Of a DNA stretch of 64,000 nucleotides, positions 20,784 through 32,164 are shown in pieces (within the stretch, counting starts at the first letter, position 1; each line of letters begins with the position of its first letter). Origin of the DNA: Yponomeuta sedellus (taxonomy: Eukaryota; Arthropoda; Insecta; Lepidoptera; Yponomeutidae); the NCBI GenBank assembly GCA_934045075.1, contig OW203732.1:3327501-3391500 (forward strand), read 5' to 3'. The translations under genes and the position numbers were made by a program. The notes beneath the pieces were generated by a model. It worked only from the letters and a program-made list of their open reading frames with translations, did not search any database and was not told the origin of the DNA.

Positions 20784-20949
20784 AAAACCTATTTAGAGGC
20801 TAAAAATTTCACCCATGCTGGGATTCTGGCACGGATAGCCAGAGGTTGCGGGTTCGAATCCCGGCATGGGTGAAATTTTTTAGCCTTTAAATAGGTTTTT
20901 AAATTTGTCCTTAGCACGGGTTAGTGCATAAAAAATAAAAATAGTACAA
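20784..20949 (+). mobile_element. Internal-tRNA SINE, fold-back copy
   Basis: Antisense arm (aaaacctatttagaggc ... catgctgggatt), then ctggc acggata gccag, then a sense arm and full tail. About 18 bp are missing from the left arm. Perfect 13-bp target repeats taatagatatata lie at 20771-20783 and 20950-20962. Confidence 0.85.
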
Positions 20950-20962
20950 TAATAGATATATA

Positions 20963-21700
20963 GATAAAAAGTTTATTTACTTACCAAAAATACACATTAA
21001 AAAACACATCAAAACTTTCAGGCGAACAAAATTAGTATTATATAAATCAAAATGACTTATACCACCAGAGCCAGATCACTATCGCTACAAAATCGCCAAT
21101 GGTTAATGAAAGTCACAATTTATGCGATTGAGAAATTTGTAAGACACATTTTGCAAAAACTTTTTTAACAACTTGAACGTAAAGATAACATAACCTCACA
21201 CCTGTATCCCAAAGCCGTAGGCAGAGGTAGGTGTATACAAAACAAAATAACTGAACCAATGAGGCATTTTCTTCTTATTGTTTTCTAAATACTTCCCTAG
21301 TCGCTGGATAGATGGCGCTGAACTTGGCAAGTTATTGCAAGGTACGGAAAACCACATTACTTTTTTATTATTTCTCTTGGATTTTTGAGATCATAAAACT
21401 AAACTTACATTATGTAAATAACAATATTTAGTCGATCAATGTTATTCAATCGTCTCAAATCGTAAGACACGGCTAGTAACGTAGTCAGTTCAGCGCCATC
21501 TACACACTTCTTCAGAACTACTTTTTTTTTGATACTCAAAAAGAAGAACTCCCCATTTACTTACAAGTGATTAAACATATATTAGTCCAGTCCATCCAAA
21601 GGTTGTCTGGAAGAGATCACTTTTAGTGATAAGGCCGCTATCTGTACTCTTAGGTCAATAAATATCTGTGTAATGTCCATTTTTATGTACAATAGAGTGT
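20963..21700. other. No gene; one inverted repeat
   Basis: Contains a pair of inverted motifs (gatggcgctgaac near 21312, gttcagcgccatc near 21490) about 180 bp apart, perhaps the ends of a degraded DNA element, and a LINE-tail-like ctgtatcccaaagccgtagg at 21205. Confidence 0.35.
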
Positions 21701-21705
21701 TTTAA

Positions 21706-21945
21706 AAACCTATTTAGAGGCTAAAAATTCCACCCATGCCGGGATTCGAACCCGCGACCTCTGGCTATCCGTGCCAGGGCTCTTTCCAACTGAGCTAATG
21801 GGCGACTCACCGGCATCAGTGAAATTTCGAACCTCTTTACAATATTCTCTGTATTACGTACAGGCAGCGACATCTGGCTGAAGTAATTTGCATATGAATA
21901 CTGATATAAACATGCAAGTGGCAGTCCCTAGTATATAGGTCTACC
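21706..21945 (-). mobile_element. Internal-tRNA SINE, full leader
   Basis: On the minus strand: leader of about 110 nt (tacttcagccagatgtcgct ... cactgatgccggtgagtc), tRNA-like cloverleaf (21737-21807), agcctctaaataggttttt. The tRNA-like part is internal rather than at the 5' end. The long tail form is absent. Confidence 0.8.
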
Positions 21946-21954
21946 CCTCTGGGA

Positions 21955-22300
21955 TACAGGCGTCAGGTTATGTTATGTAAAATGAACACAAAAAAATGTT
22001 ATGCCTTTATCCCAGAGGGGCGAGCAGACACCAGGGAATGCCCCTTGCCACGATCCTAACCGATCACTTTCGCTTCATCAGCGTTCATATGTCGTTGCAT
22101 GCACGCACGCCGGTTCCAGGAACTTTTTATGTTCCCCTTTGTTAATATATCCCCTATTTGGTTGATGTGTCCACCTGGGACGTCGATTACCGGCTCTTTC
22201 ACTAACATTCGCAATGTATATTTGTTTCGTCAATCTTTCTTCCTTCATCCCTTCCACATATCCAAACCAAAGGAACAACGCAACTTGAACGTATCGTCTT
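21955..22300 (-). mobile_element. LINE 3' end (second RTE-like family)
   Basis: On the minus strand it encodes WFGYVEGMKEERLTKQIY, then RRPRWTHQPNRG-like sequence, then the tail with tatcccagaggg. Near 21945-22020 the tail motif ccctctgggata also occurs inverted, so the element may end in a small fold-back. Confidence 0.6.
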
Positions 22301-22319
22301 ATAATGTACGACAAGTTTA

Positions 22320-22880
22320 ACAATATTTGAGAAATTACAGTAAAATAAGGTTTTTATGTATCTACTCCCCTTATTAGAAAACGATTAGAGCAATGAAAAA
22401 ACGAAATCCAATATGTCTTTTATTATTGTAGTAACTTGTTTTTACATATTTTTTGGGGCCCCATAACGACTGAAAAACATTTTTAAATATTTATTTTAAA
22501 AAAAACTACTTAGGTCTTCTATGGTTAAAAGCAATGCCACTTCAAGAACAAAAACCAAAGACGTGGCAGCATGGTCTAAGACCTTAGCCGGTTCCTTGCG
22601 GGACGAACTAAAAAAAAAAAAAGCAATGCCACTTCAATCAAAATTTTACGCAAGTTCCCTATTGATTAAGAACACAATTTAATTGCAAAATCGCCGTAAG
22701 GTAACTGACTACAGCGCACACACATACAGATATACATAACTACAGGTCCGGAAAGTACTTACAGATATTATGTTATAAAAATTCCAACGAGTTTTGTTAG
22801 AATGGCGTTCATAAGCGTATAAAATGTTAGCGTAGCTAACTGCCTTCTTAAACCAGATAAACGCCACATTTTCCGTTACA
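22320..22880. other. No gene recognised
   Basis: A+T-rich. cacttcaagaacaaaaaccaa and cacttcaatcaaaatttt flank a short repeat (caatgccacttcaa twice). Confidence 0.35.
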
Positions 22881-23273
22881 ATGACAAGCCAAAGTCGTTC
22901 TCACGTCAAAAAGCCATACGATAAAGAGGAAAAGTGGCGAACAACGATCAAGCCAACCGGTGCACGGCGCTTCAGCACACGTTTACCGATAAAGCGACTC
23001 ACTACCGACCATTCATTACCGTGGCACCGCACCGACTCCACAAACCGCGATGCAACACTAGAGCCTTCCGAAAATTCCAAATTTAAATTACGAACAGTTT
23101 TTCTTTTTGTTTTTCTACGAAACCCCCGCACCGGCCAGTTGTGCTTTTCGATTTTCCAGTTGACACCTGTCAGTTTTGGCGCCGTTTTCCTGTAGTGATT
23201 TGTTTGTTTTTTTTCGACCCCATTGTTTTGTGTGGCTGCGGAGTTTTTGTTTTAATACAAAGGAAAAAGGTGA
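22880..23273 (+). promoter_or_regulatory. Possible promoter and 5' exon, weak
   Basis: This block is free of repeats, richer in CpG than its surroundings, has initiator-like TCAGTT motifs and ends in a good donor context (ggaaaaag|gtgagc at 23271). A 104-codon open frame from 22881 is basic and has no domain. This could be the first exon of a gene continuing out of reach, but nothing downstream confirms it. Confidence 0.18.
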
Positions 23274-23279
23274 GCTTTT

Positions 23280-23970
23280 ATTTTATGTTTTTTCTTTTAA
23301 TTAGTATTATTTGCCGGCAATTAACTCGCTAGGGAAGCCTGACTGTTTAATTAGGCGATGTTTGTTTAATTAAAATGAAAGACGTAGATAAAAATACTTA
23401 TTTTTATCAGCACCTCTTATGTGGACGAGGCTATGAAATTGTTTTGTTCAGCTACCCTCAAATAGAAATGAGTAGGCAAGTGCTTTTAGTTTATTTACTT
23501 ACACTTAATTCCTTTTCACTTTACGACTTCGCATAAAGTAAACGTCTACAAACGCTTTGGCATCGCCGATATCGTAAACTTTTTAATTGGTCTCGTACAT
23601 TCTTTGTTTGTTTGTTTGTTACACTTTATTGCACAAAATATAAAAAGTAAAGCACTTAAATAACAGGGTTAACTTATATTATGAGCAAAGGCGGACTTAA
23701 GGATTCTTGCCTGTGTCCCTTCACGTAATCCACATATATATTGTAGAACTGAAAAATGTCTGTCTTGTTTGCAAATCACCACAGCTAGACATCTCTTAAA
23801 CAAATATCGATACAACATGATTTATGAAGTTCTATAAAGAATGTAAGCTATCTTTTCACGGACATACGAGAAGGTTGTGTCGGTAATAAAGGTTGGAAAT
23901 AGATACCTGCTTCCTCCTTCACATAATACCACGTTAAATTATAAGCATATTATTTAAAAATACACTAAAT
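23280..23970. other. No gene; LINE tail remnant
   Basis: tgtttgtttgttacactttattgcac (about 23604-23630) and gcaaaggcggacttaagg (23685) look like the inverted 3' end of a Jockey/CR1-type LINE. The rest is unrecognised. Confidence 0.4.
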
Positions 23971-24006
23971 AATCTAGATCTGTATAAATCATCTCATTAA
24001 GTAGAT

Positions 24007-24262
24007 AAATAAATAAATAATAAATAAATATTCATGGACATATTACACAGATCTCGTTAGCCCTATACTAAGTACAACTTAATGACTTGTGTTATAGGTG
24101 CTAACTCGACGATATATTTAATACAATAAATACATAGATAACATCCAAGACCCGAGACAAACTAGAAAAGTTCGTTTCCTAGTTTGACCCGGCCGGGGAT
24201 CGAACCCGGGACCTTCCGTTTTACAGTCAGCGTGCTAAACCGCTGCGCCACCGAGGCCAAAA
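24007..24262 (-). mobile_element. tRNA-derived SINE with (TTTA)n tail, copy 2
   Basis: A close match to 1858-2112. It sits between two copies of ctgtataaatcatctcatta (the end of core-SINE subfamily 1) at 23980 and 24283. Outer repeats tctagatctgta lie at 23973-23984 and 24304-24315, so a composite segment was inserted, or two events are superimposed. Confidence 0.75.
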
Positions 24263-24734
24263 TTGCAAGATGCAAAAAGACACTGTATAAATCATCTCAT
24301 TAATCTAGATCTGTACTGAAACACGATATTTTTGATTAGGTTAGATTATATCAGATTCGAATTTAATTTCTATGATCTTTGATGATTCTTTCCTAACTGG
24401 TCTCGGTCACGATGTCTGTTACGGCTAGAAAGGCTTCGGTCATATCTGTGATCATGTGTCCATTATAGCACAAGAGTTTTATAAGGGCAAAGTAAAATAA
24501 TCCTTTTTAGCAGTTTTCACTTTCAATACTGAAGAAATGGGTGTCTAGTTTTCCGTTACTTTAATAACAACTTGCTTGATCTAGGGTTTCAATCAAATCT
24601 GACTCTGTATGAATTTCCTTTTGCTTTTAATGGATAAACTTTGAAAAAACACGCGCCTGCGGGTTTGAAAATTACGTTTATGTCGTTTCAATAATAATGT
24701 TTCATTAACAAATTTAGTTTATATGGAGAGAACT

Positions 24735-24863
24735 TAAACTGTTTTTATACGGATTTATGCTCGTTTATTACATATTTACAATTTTCCGACGTTTCGGCAC
24801 TTTTTCAGGTGCCGTGGTCCCGGATGACAATAAACGAGCATAAATCCGTATAAAAACAGTTTT
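24735..24863. mobile_element. Fold-back of a retroelement tail
   Basis: Inverted arms of about 34 bp (24736-24769 and 24829-24863, containing tatacggatttatgctcg) flank a segment with gacgtttcggcactttttcagg. The right arm continues into ttttaattatgtctactgctcg. A related uninverted sequence is at 50420-50515. Confidence 0.6.
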
Positions 24864-24899
24864 AATTATGTCTACTGCTCGTGTTAACCTTAGAAAATA

Positions 24900-25485
24900 C
24901 TATATGGAGAGAGCTCAGGGTAATGTCGCTCATAATAACCGTCAGTTGAGCTGATTGGGCCTTGATTTCTTTTTCTGTAGCAATTTTGGTTATTATATTT
25001 AATATTTCTTGAAACATCTTTATATTCAAAACATCACTCGATGAGAAAAATGTCTTTGTATATTATTATCCCTCAAAATAGCTATTAACTAATTATATCT
25101 AAATTATTTATTTCAATTTATGGATAATATTAAGGGAGACTCATCAAAATTTAATTAAAATTAAAGCATTGCTCTTTCATATTTTAATGAATGTACTACA
25201 TTTTAGTAAGCCCAAATTATTCTTCTCTTTCGTTTGTATCCACTACAATAGGGATAGTTGAAACTGGTCCTGCCTCTCTACAAAAACACGTAGACGCAAG
25301 CGAAGCCGCGAGCGCGCTTGTCAAAATATAAGATACAGTTTTAATTTCGGCCTCATTGCTCCCAATTTCGGAATAATGTGACGACAGTAAATTACTTTAC
25401 GGCCATGAGCACAGCGATTTTGTGGCGCGGAAATACGGCAAGCACGAAAAAGGGAGTAACAGGGGTTTTCTTACATTTTAAGGGC
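24900..25485. other. No gene recognised
   Basis: Short open frames only. A slightly GC-richer patch (25280-25460) has no coding pattern. Confidence 0.35.
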
Positions 25486-25489
25486 TAGT

Positions 25490-25680
25490 TAGTTAGACCT
25501 GAGATTTCAGCACTTAGCCTCATAGTTGGACCATTGTACGTAGCAAGCGCTGAGGTACGTTAACACTTCAGACACTAGGGTTTTCCTACGATGTTTTCCT
25601 TCACCGTCAGCGAATGGTAATGCTACTATAATTTCACAAATGTACATAACTTAGAAAACAATGTTATTGGTATTGGAGGT
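25490..25680 (-). mobile_element. Core-SINE subfamily 3, partial
   Basis: Matches 58515-58790 from the 3' end (tgagatttcagcacttagcc) through the core (gatgttttccttcaccg inverted) to about acataacttagaaaacaa. The tRNA head is replaced by unrelated sequence. Confidence 0.65.
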
Positions 25681-25939
25681 GGTATATGCACATGTATTGG
25701 CCAGTTATAATCTTATCCCAGTACATGGCTGACACCGAATTGAATATCGCCAGGATACCATTGTTTGTTGTGAACTTGTGATGCATGACACTTGCGGAAA
25801 ATATATCAACCGAGCAACATCTAGCCTTATTATATAGGCGTCTACAGTCCTTGTTTACAACAATTTGGTACATGCCGGGGTTAAGGGCTACTCGATACTT
25901 ATTTTTGTATCACCAAGGTTTGACCGCCACCTACGGGCG

Positions 25940-26225
25940 AGAAGCATTTTTGCCAAAAATCACCGTTTTCGTTTCTGGATAATCGATTAAAGTCCTAGCA
26001 CGAAATAGAAAAAAAGCAACCTTTGTTCATAATATTTTTAAGGGCCTGTTTATCTAGCCCTTTATTTCGGTATCACGAACGTTTATCACCTAATGGCTGG
26101 AATCGTTGATTATAAAACCGGCCGTTTTCGATTCTGGATAATCGATTAAAGTACTAAGTTCTTCGCGAAAACCGGCCGTTTTCGATTCTGGACAATCGAT
26201 TAAAGTACTAAGTTCTTCGCACTTA
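25940..26225. repeat. Direct repeats of a 54-bp unit
   Basis: 26114-26167 and 26168-26221 are tandem copies (accggccgttttcgattctgg ... aagttcttcgcg). A diverged third relative lies at 25958-26005. No gene is in this stretch, and none was seen on to 27130. Confidence 0.7.
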
Positions 26226-27149
26226 TTTCTAGGCGGTTTGTTTACTATAATAATTTTTGATGTTTCATATGGTCGCCTTTAAAAAAAAATAACTCAGATT
26301 CCATACGTTATTGTGTCCAATGTGAAGTCAACTTAAGTATACAAAATATTCCTTTTTATATATGACACGATAATTTTTTTGTGGCATGTAAAACAAAAAT
26401 GTTACGTTGTCTCCACAGTAAATCTTATTGGTGCTGATCACCAGAACCGCTATTTTTGGGAAGTTAAGAGAATTGTTACAAACTGTATTTTTTTAGATGG
26501 AAACAAAACTGATATTAAAATTTAAAAGCGATCTCATTCTTTAATGTTCCAATTCGATTCTTTCACTTTGCGTTACAGTAATATTATTCGCGTGCGAAAA
26601 ACAGAGGTCGTATCTCTCTGATCAGGTTTTCGGTGCATTTCTGCTCTAATTAGCAAGGCTGAATGTGGTTGTTGAATAAAAATATTCACTCGAAGAACTT
26701 CTTAAGTCAGAAGTCGGCGATAAGCCATTAAAATTTTAACTTAAGTCAAGTTACATTCCACTGAATTTTTAAGAGTATGAAAATCATAATCACTGTGAAT
26801 TTGTCGATCATTCTTCTTTTCAACTTATTCCAATCTTATTTTCGTTTTTGACTGAAATTAATAATCACACTGTACTATATCCATAAATATTTCTTACCGT
26901 ATTTGATCGTAGTTTCTCCCACAAAGATCAAAAATGTTTTTTGATAACGAAGCTTCGTTATTGTGTTTTATGTGGTTTTCCAGTGTTAAAATTCTATTTA
27001 TACAAATCGATTCCTCCAAAACACTTTTGATATGGACCCTTGAAACAGTCCATTGAACACGATGTGGAATTTTACTTAAATTTAAATGGTGACGTAATTT
27101 TTTTGTATAGCCTATTAACGCACACCACCTACACCATAAGTATGTAAAA

Positions 27150-27435
27150 ATATAAGTATTATGAAGTCTATTTATATGTTTATAAAGTCTATCTATTCAT
27201 CTTTATACATGTGCTTAATTATTATATTTGTATATGTTTATGTTTATAATTATTGTACATATTAATACATAGTTTAATTTAAAAAATATATATTTGACAA
27301 TAAAATATCACCTCACCGTTTGTGACTACCCCCATCTTCTCCACGTCACCTGTTGGTTGGCTAGAATAAAATACTATTTAGTATTAAGCCCGCCAATTGT
27401 ACAATCTTTACAGGTACAATAAATAATTTAATAAT
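27150..27435 (+). mobile_element. Jockey/CR1-like LINE 3' UTR
   Basis: gtgactacccccatcttctcc, ttggctagaataaaatac and ttgtacaatctttacagg lead into taataataataataa. The same 3' UTR is at 37795-37907 (+) and inverted at 50843-51100. Confidence 0.65.
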
Positions 27436-27439
27436 AATA

Positions 27440-27600
27440 ATAATACACCACAGGGCATTGGCCTTCTCTAAGAAAGAGAGAGAAAGGAAGGGCTTAATTA
27501 CCACGCGTGCCCACCGCGGATTGGCAATTTCAATCGCTGAGGTATTTGAACACCTCAGACCCTCAGGTTTCACGATGTTTTCCGTCCGGACGTAAATCAT
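27440..27600 (-). mobile_element. Core-SINE subfamily 2
   Basis: On the minus strand: part of the core (aacatcgtgaaacc), tgaggtgttcaaatacctcag, gccaatccgcggtgggc, and the purine/pyrimidine stem before ccctgtggtg. It follows the LINE tail directly. Confidence 0.65.
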
Positions 27601-28028
27601 GCTACATTCGTATAGACTTTTCTTAAGTAGGCTTCATAATATGGGTCTCCCACTGCCGGGCAAAGGCCTGACTTTAGGGCCTTAAACATTATTTGTACAA
27701 AAAACTTCTTAAATAAAAACAAATTAGGGCTCAGAGGCCATATAAAAATATAAGAACCTAAAACCAACTGCGTGTCCCCAAATCACATAGGTGGAAAAAC
27801 ACGCTTCAATGGCTCGAAAACAATTAATGTTGAAACAATAGATTGGCCAAGAATATAAGTGAAACTGTTGGGAAGGATTGCATATGACAGCTGATTATAC
27901 AGCAGTTGGAGCAGCTAATTATTATAATATCGGCCATATTTTTGTAGGTATACACGGTGTTACAACACGCTTAATGATCACGATCAATAGGCTTACCCGC
28001 AGTATCTCTATCAGGTTTCAATCGTTCG

Positions 28029-28245
28029 TTATCAACCCTTGTATGTCCTCACTGTTGGGGTACGGGTCTCTTCCTGCATCGCAGGAAGGTTAGGCCATAC
28101 TCCACCACGGGGGCCAAGTCCGGGTTGGTGGAGGATTGTAAGACAGTGGCGGGCCTTACTGTCAGAAGTTATCAAGCCGCCCATAAGGCCTCTGACATGG
28201 CTTAACAACTGCCATTATATGACAGCCGGCACCAACGGCTAGGTT
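28029..28245 (-). mobile_element. 5S-like SINE, 3' part
   Basis: Antisense copy from atcaacccttgtatg to agccggcaccaacggc, 5'-truncated. Confidence 0.75.
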
Positions 28246-28411
28246 TCAATAAAAAGTGAAAATTACAATCCAGTGGGGTCATTGGTCAATTTTAACCGAT
28301 CTTATTAGGGCATCGATGGCAAGCCATCTTGGTGAAAGGAATTGCCAATCAGCGTAAGGGACTCCCTGATTGTTGCCAAGTGTGCGCCAGACTTACGGGC
28401 TCAGTGAGCAC

Positions 28412-28720
28412 GTCGTGGCATTTTTCCGAGTGCTTCCGTGCTTCGCAAGGCACGTTAAGCCGTTGGTGCCGGCTGTCATGTAATGGCAGTCATTAAGCCA
28501 TGTCAGAGGCCTTATGGGCGGCTTGATAACTTCTTGTCAGAAGTTATCAAGTCCCCCTTAAGGCCGCTTACTGTCGTAAGGCCCGCCACTGTCTTACAAT
28601 CCTCCACCAACCCGGACTTGGCCCCCGCGGTGGAGAATAGCCTAACCTTCCTGCGATGCAGGAAGAGACCCGTAACCCAACAGTGGAAACGTATAAGGGT
28701 TGATATCGATATCGAGCACA
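28412..28720 (+). mobile_element. 5S-like SINE with local palindrome
   Basis: A sense copy from the middle (ggcatttttccgagtgcttcc) to gggttgatatcg. At 28526-28553 cttgataacttctt is immediately followed by its reverse complement, a small inverted duplication absent from other copies. Confidence 0.75.
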
Positions 28721-28746
28721 TCGTTTGGGGAGGCCAACCTAAATAG

Positions 28747-28850
28747 CGATATCAACCCTTTTATGTCGCCACTGCTGGGGCACGAGTCTCTTTGTGCATC
28801 GCAGGAAGGTTAGGCTATCCTCCACCACGGGGGCCAAGTTCGGGTTTGGG
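28747..28850 (-). mobile_element. 5S-like SINE 3' fragment and adjoining hairpin
   Basis: A 100-bp antisense 3' end. It abuts a 23-bp-armed hairpin (tgggatgtatctgaaaaat at 28846, inverted at about 28885-28910). Confidence 0.65.
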
Positions 28851-29171
28851 ATGTATCTGAAAAATAACGTAAGTGAACTTACTTTATTTTTCAGATACAT
28901 CCCAATCCCACCGATAATGCCCAAATCACCATCACAAATAAAAGTGCGTTATAATATCAAATGTGTCGGACGTAAACGAGCCTTTATGTCTAAAACCGTC
29001 GAATTAATGATATAGCAAATAATCATTTTATTATTATCTCCAAAACGTTACGACTTTGCGATTTATTCGACAGTAAACTTTGCTTTATTAGCAGTGATCG
29101 GAACAAACATCAATGGTCTTGTTTTCTTGTTTAGTAAAATACAAGTCCTCTGAAACTGTATGGTGCTGTTT

Positions 29172-29432
29172 GCTGTATGATGTCGGCCTAGAGAATAGCA
29201 CCAACCTAAATTCTTCCCGCGGGTGTCGTAAAAGGCGACTAAGGGACACAAACCGGGGGTGGGCAGCAGCGCCCCCTGCAGTACAATTCCACCAAACTGT
29301 GATCCCCAACCCGGATGCCCAGCGTGGGGATTATGGGCACTACCCCTCAATGATGGCACAACCTTGCGCTATGGCGATCATTAGGGGAGGGCTTATGTCC
29401 GGCAGTGGACTAATATAGCCTGAAGAAGAAGT
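29172..29432 (+). mobile_element. RTE-tailed SINE, full length
   Basis: Body: tgtatgatgtcggcctagag, gtcgtaaaaggcgactaagg, ccccaacccggatgcccagc. The last ~80 bp (cgatcattaggggagg, tccggcagtggactaatat, agcctgaagaagaag) equal the 3' end of the RTE-like LINE. No clear tRNA or 5S head is recognised in the body. Confidence 0.8.
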
Positions 29433-29484
29433 CCTCTGAAACACTCCTCAGAGCCAGTTTATTTAGTAAATACAACCTACATAC

Positions 29485-29700
29485 ATACCTCCCGCTGTAG
29501 GGCACAAGCCTTCTCTCAGAGTGGGCTTAACCATCACGCATGCCCACCGCGGATTGGCTATGTCAGGTGCAGAGATGTGACCACCTCAGGCACTAAGGTT
29601 ACCTCACGATGTTTTCCTTCACATTAGCGAGTGGTATCGCTACTATAACTCCACGTTAACGTTAAACATTATTTTGCCATATTTAACCTATAACCTATTC
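29485..29700 (-). mobile_element. Core-SINE subfamily 2
   Basis: On the minus strand the core gtgaaggaaaacatcgtgag is intact and followed by the subfamily 2 tail ending ccctacagcggg. The tRNA head is eroded. Confidence 0.65.
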
Positions 29701-29844
29701 CCACACCTACAAAATATAAGATAAGATAAGAATATTCCTTATTGTACACACCAGAAAATAATTACAGAGACAACAGTTATAAAAGGTACAATTGGCGGCC
29801 TTATTGCTGATAGCAATTTCTTCCAGGCAACCTAAAATCTGTGT

Positions 29845-30092
29845 GGTGTCGGCCTAGAGAATAGCACCAACCCAAATTATTCCCGCGGGTGTCGTAAAAG
29901 GCGACTAAGGGATACAAACCGGGGGGGTGGGCAGCAGCGCTCCCTGCAGTACAATTCCACCAAACTGCGATCCCCAACCCGCATGCCCAGCGTGGGGATT
30001 ATGGGCATTACCCCCCGATGATGGCACAACCTTGCGCTCATTAGGGGAGGGCTATGTCCAGCAGTGGACTAATGAAGCCTGAAGAAGAAGAA
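29845..30092 (+). mobile_element. RTE-tailed SINE, full length
   Basis: Second sense copy, 600 bp after the first. It ends ggctatgtccagcagtgg then gaagcctgaagaagaagaag. Confidence 0.8.
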
Positions 30093-30237
30093 GAACCTAA
30101 AATCGGAAAGATATATTTATATACATACGTATATGTAATAAAATAAACTTACATAGACACAAAAAAAAATCATAAAATTTGACGACGCATTTCCGAGGAT
30201 TCGATAACAAACACTGTGACACTAGATTTTTATATCG

Positions 30238-30452
30238 ACTTCAACCCTTGTATGTCCCCACTGCTGGGGAAGAGTCTCGAAGAAGGGTCTCTATCTGCAT
30301 CGCAGGAAGGTTAGGCCATACCCCACCACGGGGACCAACTCCGGGTTGGTGGAGGATTGTAGACAGTGGCGGGCCTTACTGACAGAAGTTATCAAGCCGT
30401 TTATTACGCTTGTGACATGGCTTAACGACTGCTATTTAATGGCAGCCGGTGC
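30238..30452 (-). mobile_element. 5S-like SINE, 3' part
   Basis: Antisense 3' part with an insertion of agagtctcgaag duplicating its own motif near 30270. Confidence 0.7.
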
Positions 30453-30480
30453 CATCTTTTTATACAATACGACAATGTTT

Positions 30481-30733
30481 ATACAGTCTATTTATTCTTA
30501 CTTGTCCAATTTAATAAACAAGATTCTACCCTTAAACTGTAACTTTTTAGTCCAAAACTGCCATATTTCCATAAATGAAGTAACTTGGAACACTCTTTTA
30601 GATAACACGCTGCCAATTTTATAAACATAGTTCATGAATTTGCGAGAAAATGTCTAGTTTAGGCATCTAATCTCAATTTTAAGGTTAGAATCTTGTTTAC
30701 TAAATTGTACAAGTAAGAATAAATAGACTGTAT
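30481..30733. mobile_element. Fold-back DNA element
   Basis: Arms of about 52 bp, imperfectly inverted (atacagtctatttattctta at 30481 and its complement ending at 30733). The central ~145 bp are non-coding. It is an unidentified MITE. Confidence 0.65.
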
Positions 30734-30759
30734 ATTTTATAAGAAGATAATCCTTATGT

Positions 30760-31125
30760 AATAAATAAATATACTTTATTGCACACGAAACATTTAACAG
30801 GACATTAAATGAGAAATAACATGTACAAAGGCGAGCTTATCTCTGAAAGCGATTTCTTCCAGCAAACCTTAGAGAGTCGAAGAAGCAGGAAAAAGCGGGT
30901 CTATGTACGAGTACAAAATATACTACATAAATATTGTATAACGTATCTAACTGTGAAAGAATTAAATAAACTATCTACATATAAACTAAAACATAGAAAA
31001 AAAACTACATAGATACTCGTATAAACATAAATACGTAGCTCAATGTTATTATGACAGAGAAAGAGAATGCTCTTTCAACCGCTGCAATCTGTCATTAAGT
31101 CCTGAGTGACCCTAAGTAAAACTAT
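30760..31125. other. LINE tail remnant, no gene
   Basis: tactttattgcacacgaaac, gtacaaaggcgagcttatctc and tttcttccagcaaacc form an inverted LINE 3' end, also seen at 53800-53890. The rest is A+T-rich. Confidence 0.45.
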
Positions 31126-31131
31126 ACTAAT

Positions 31132-31850
31132 ACCCGTATTCAAAGACGTCCCTCAAAGTCTCCTCGACTCAATACTCAACGGAGGTGGAGTCGAGGAAAG
31201 ATGGAGGCATTTTCTTGAGTTAGTACCAGTCAGTATTTGAAGTGTACTCGAGTGAGTGCAATCAATATAATCTGTGGTTTAACTCGAGTAAAAATTTGGT
31301 TTTTTAGAGGAGGCTTTAAGGTAAGTCGCGAGGTACCTTAGCTTTGACAGTTGATTCCTCGACTCAAGTGAGAAACTTGCTCGATCGGAGGAAATTTTAA
31401 ACGTTTTAAAATACTGTTGAGCAGATTCTCTACAGTATTTTACGTTCCTCAAAGTCTCCTCGACTTAATACTCAACGGAGGTGGAGTAGAGGAGACGTGG
31501 AGGCATTTTCTTGAGTTAGTACCAGTCAGTATTTGAAGTGTACTCGAGTGAGTACAATCAATATAATCTGTGGTTTAACTCGAGTAAGAATTTGGTTTTT
31601 TATGTTGGCAATGGCGATGTCATTGCTAAGTTTTGACAGGCAGAAGTATTTGCTTCTCGAAGAGACTTTAAGGTGAGTCGCGAGGTACCTTAGCTTTGAC
31701 AGTTGATTTCTCGACTCAAGTGAGGAAATTTTATACGTTTTAAAATACTGTTGAGCAGTTTCTCAGCAGTATTTTACCTTTAAATATTTGACCTCGGTTG
31801 AGCAGGAGTGGAGTGGAGGAAAACTTTGAGGAACGTCTTAGAATACGGGT
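31132..31850. mobile_element. TIR element with internal tandem duplication
   Basis: Ends acccgtattcaaagacgtc and its inverted partner (gacgttctaagaatacgggt-like, 31824-31850). Inside, a block of about 290 bp (31150-31440) is repeated at 31444-31780 with substitutions and one 50-bp insertion. There is no coding capacity and no certain target duplication. Confidence 0.7.
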
Positions 31851-32164
31851 GTAAGTTCTAATTAATTCTACATCCTAAGTAATCGTCCAGAGTAACGTGA
31901 ATGAACTGAGTCGCCGGCGCAGACACATGCAATAACCTTACTTACCTATTGCGTTTCGTCCAACCTTGCACTGTCTGTACTCGCAACCTAGACGTTTTCT
32001 TCTAAGTTCTAGCTTTCTATTAGTTCAAAGACCTAGGAAACTTTCTCCACTGCACAGCACTTAAGCCGCAGCTATACGAAGCCAACCAAGCCTCGCTGGA
32101 AACTACGTATTAAGGCGCTACGTAGTGCTAACTAGCGACACGACTATTAAAAAAATCATATATT

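Noticed and set aside
22881..23195. 104-codon open frame with a basic N-terminus
   Set aside because: No domain, overlapping open frame on the other strand, and no partner exon; kept only as a weak 5' exon possibility.
28029..28850. Three 5S-like SINE pieces as one complex inverted element
   Set aside because: The breakpoints in the SINE differ and unrelated sequence separates the pieces; independent insertions explain it as well.
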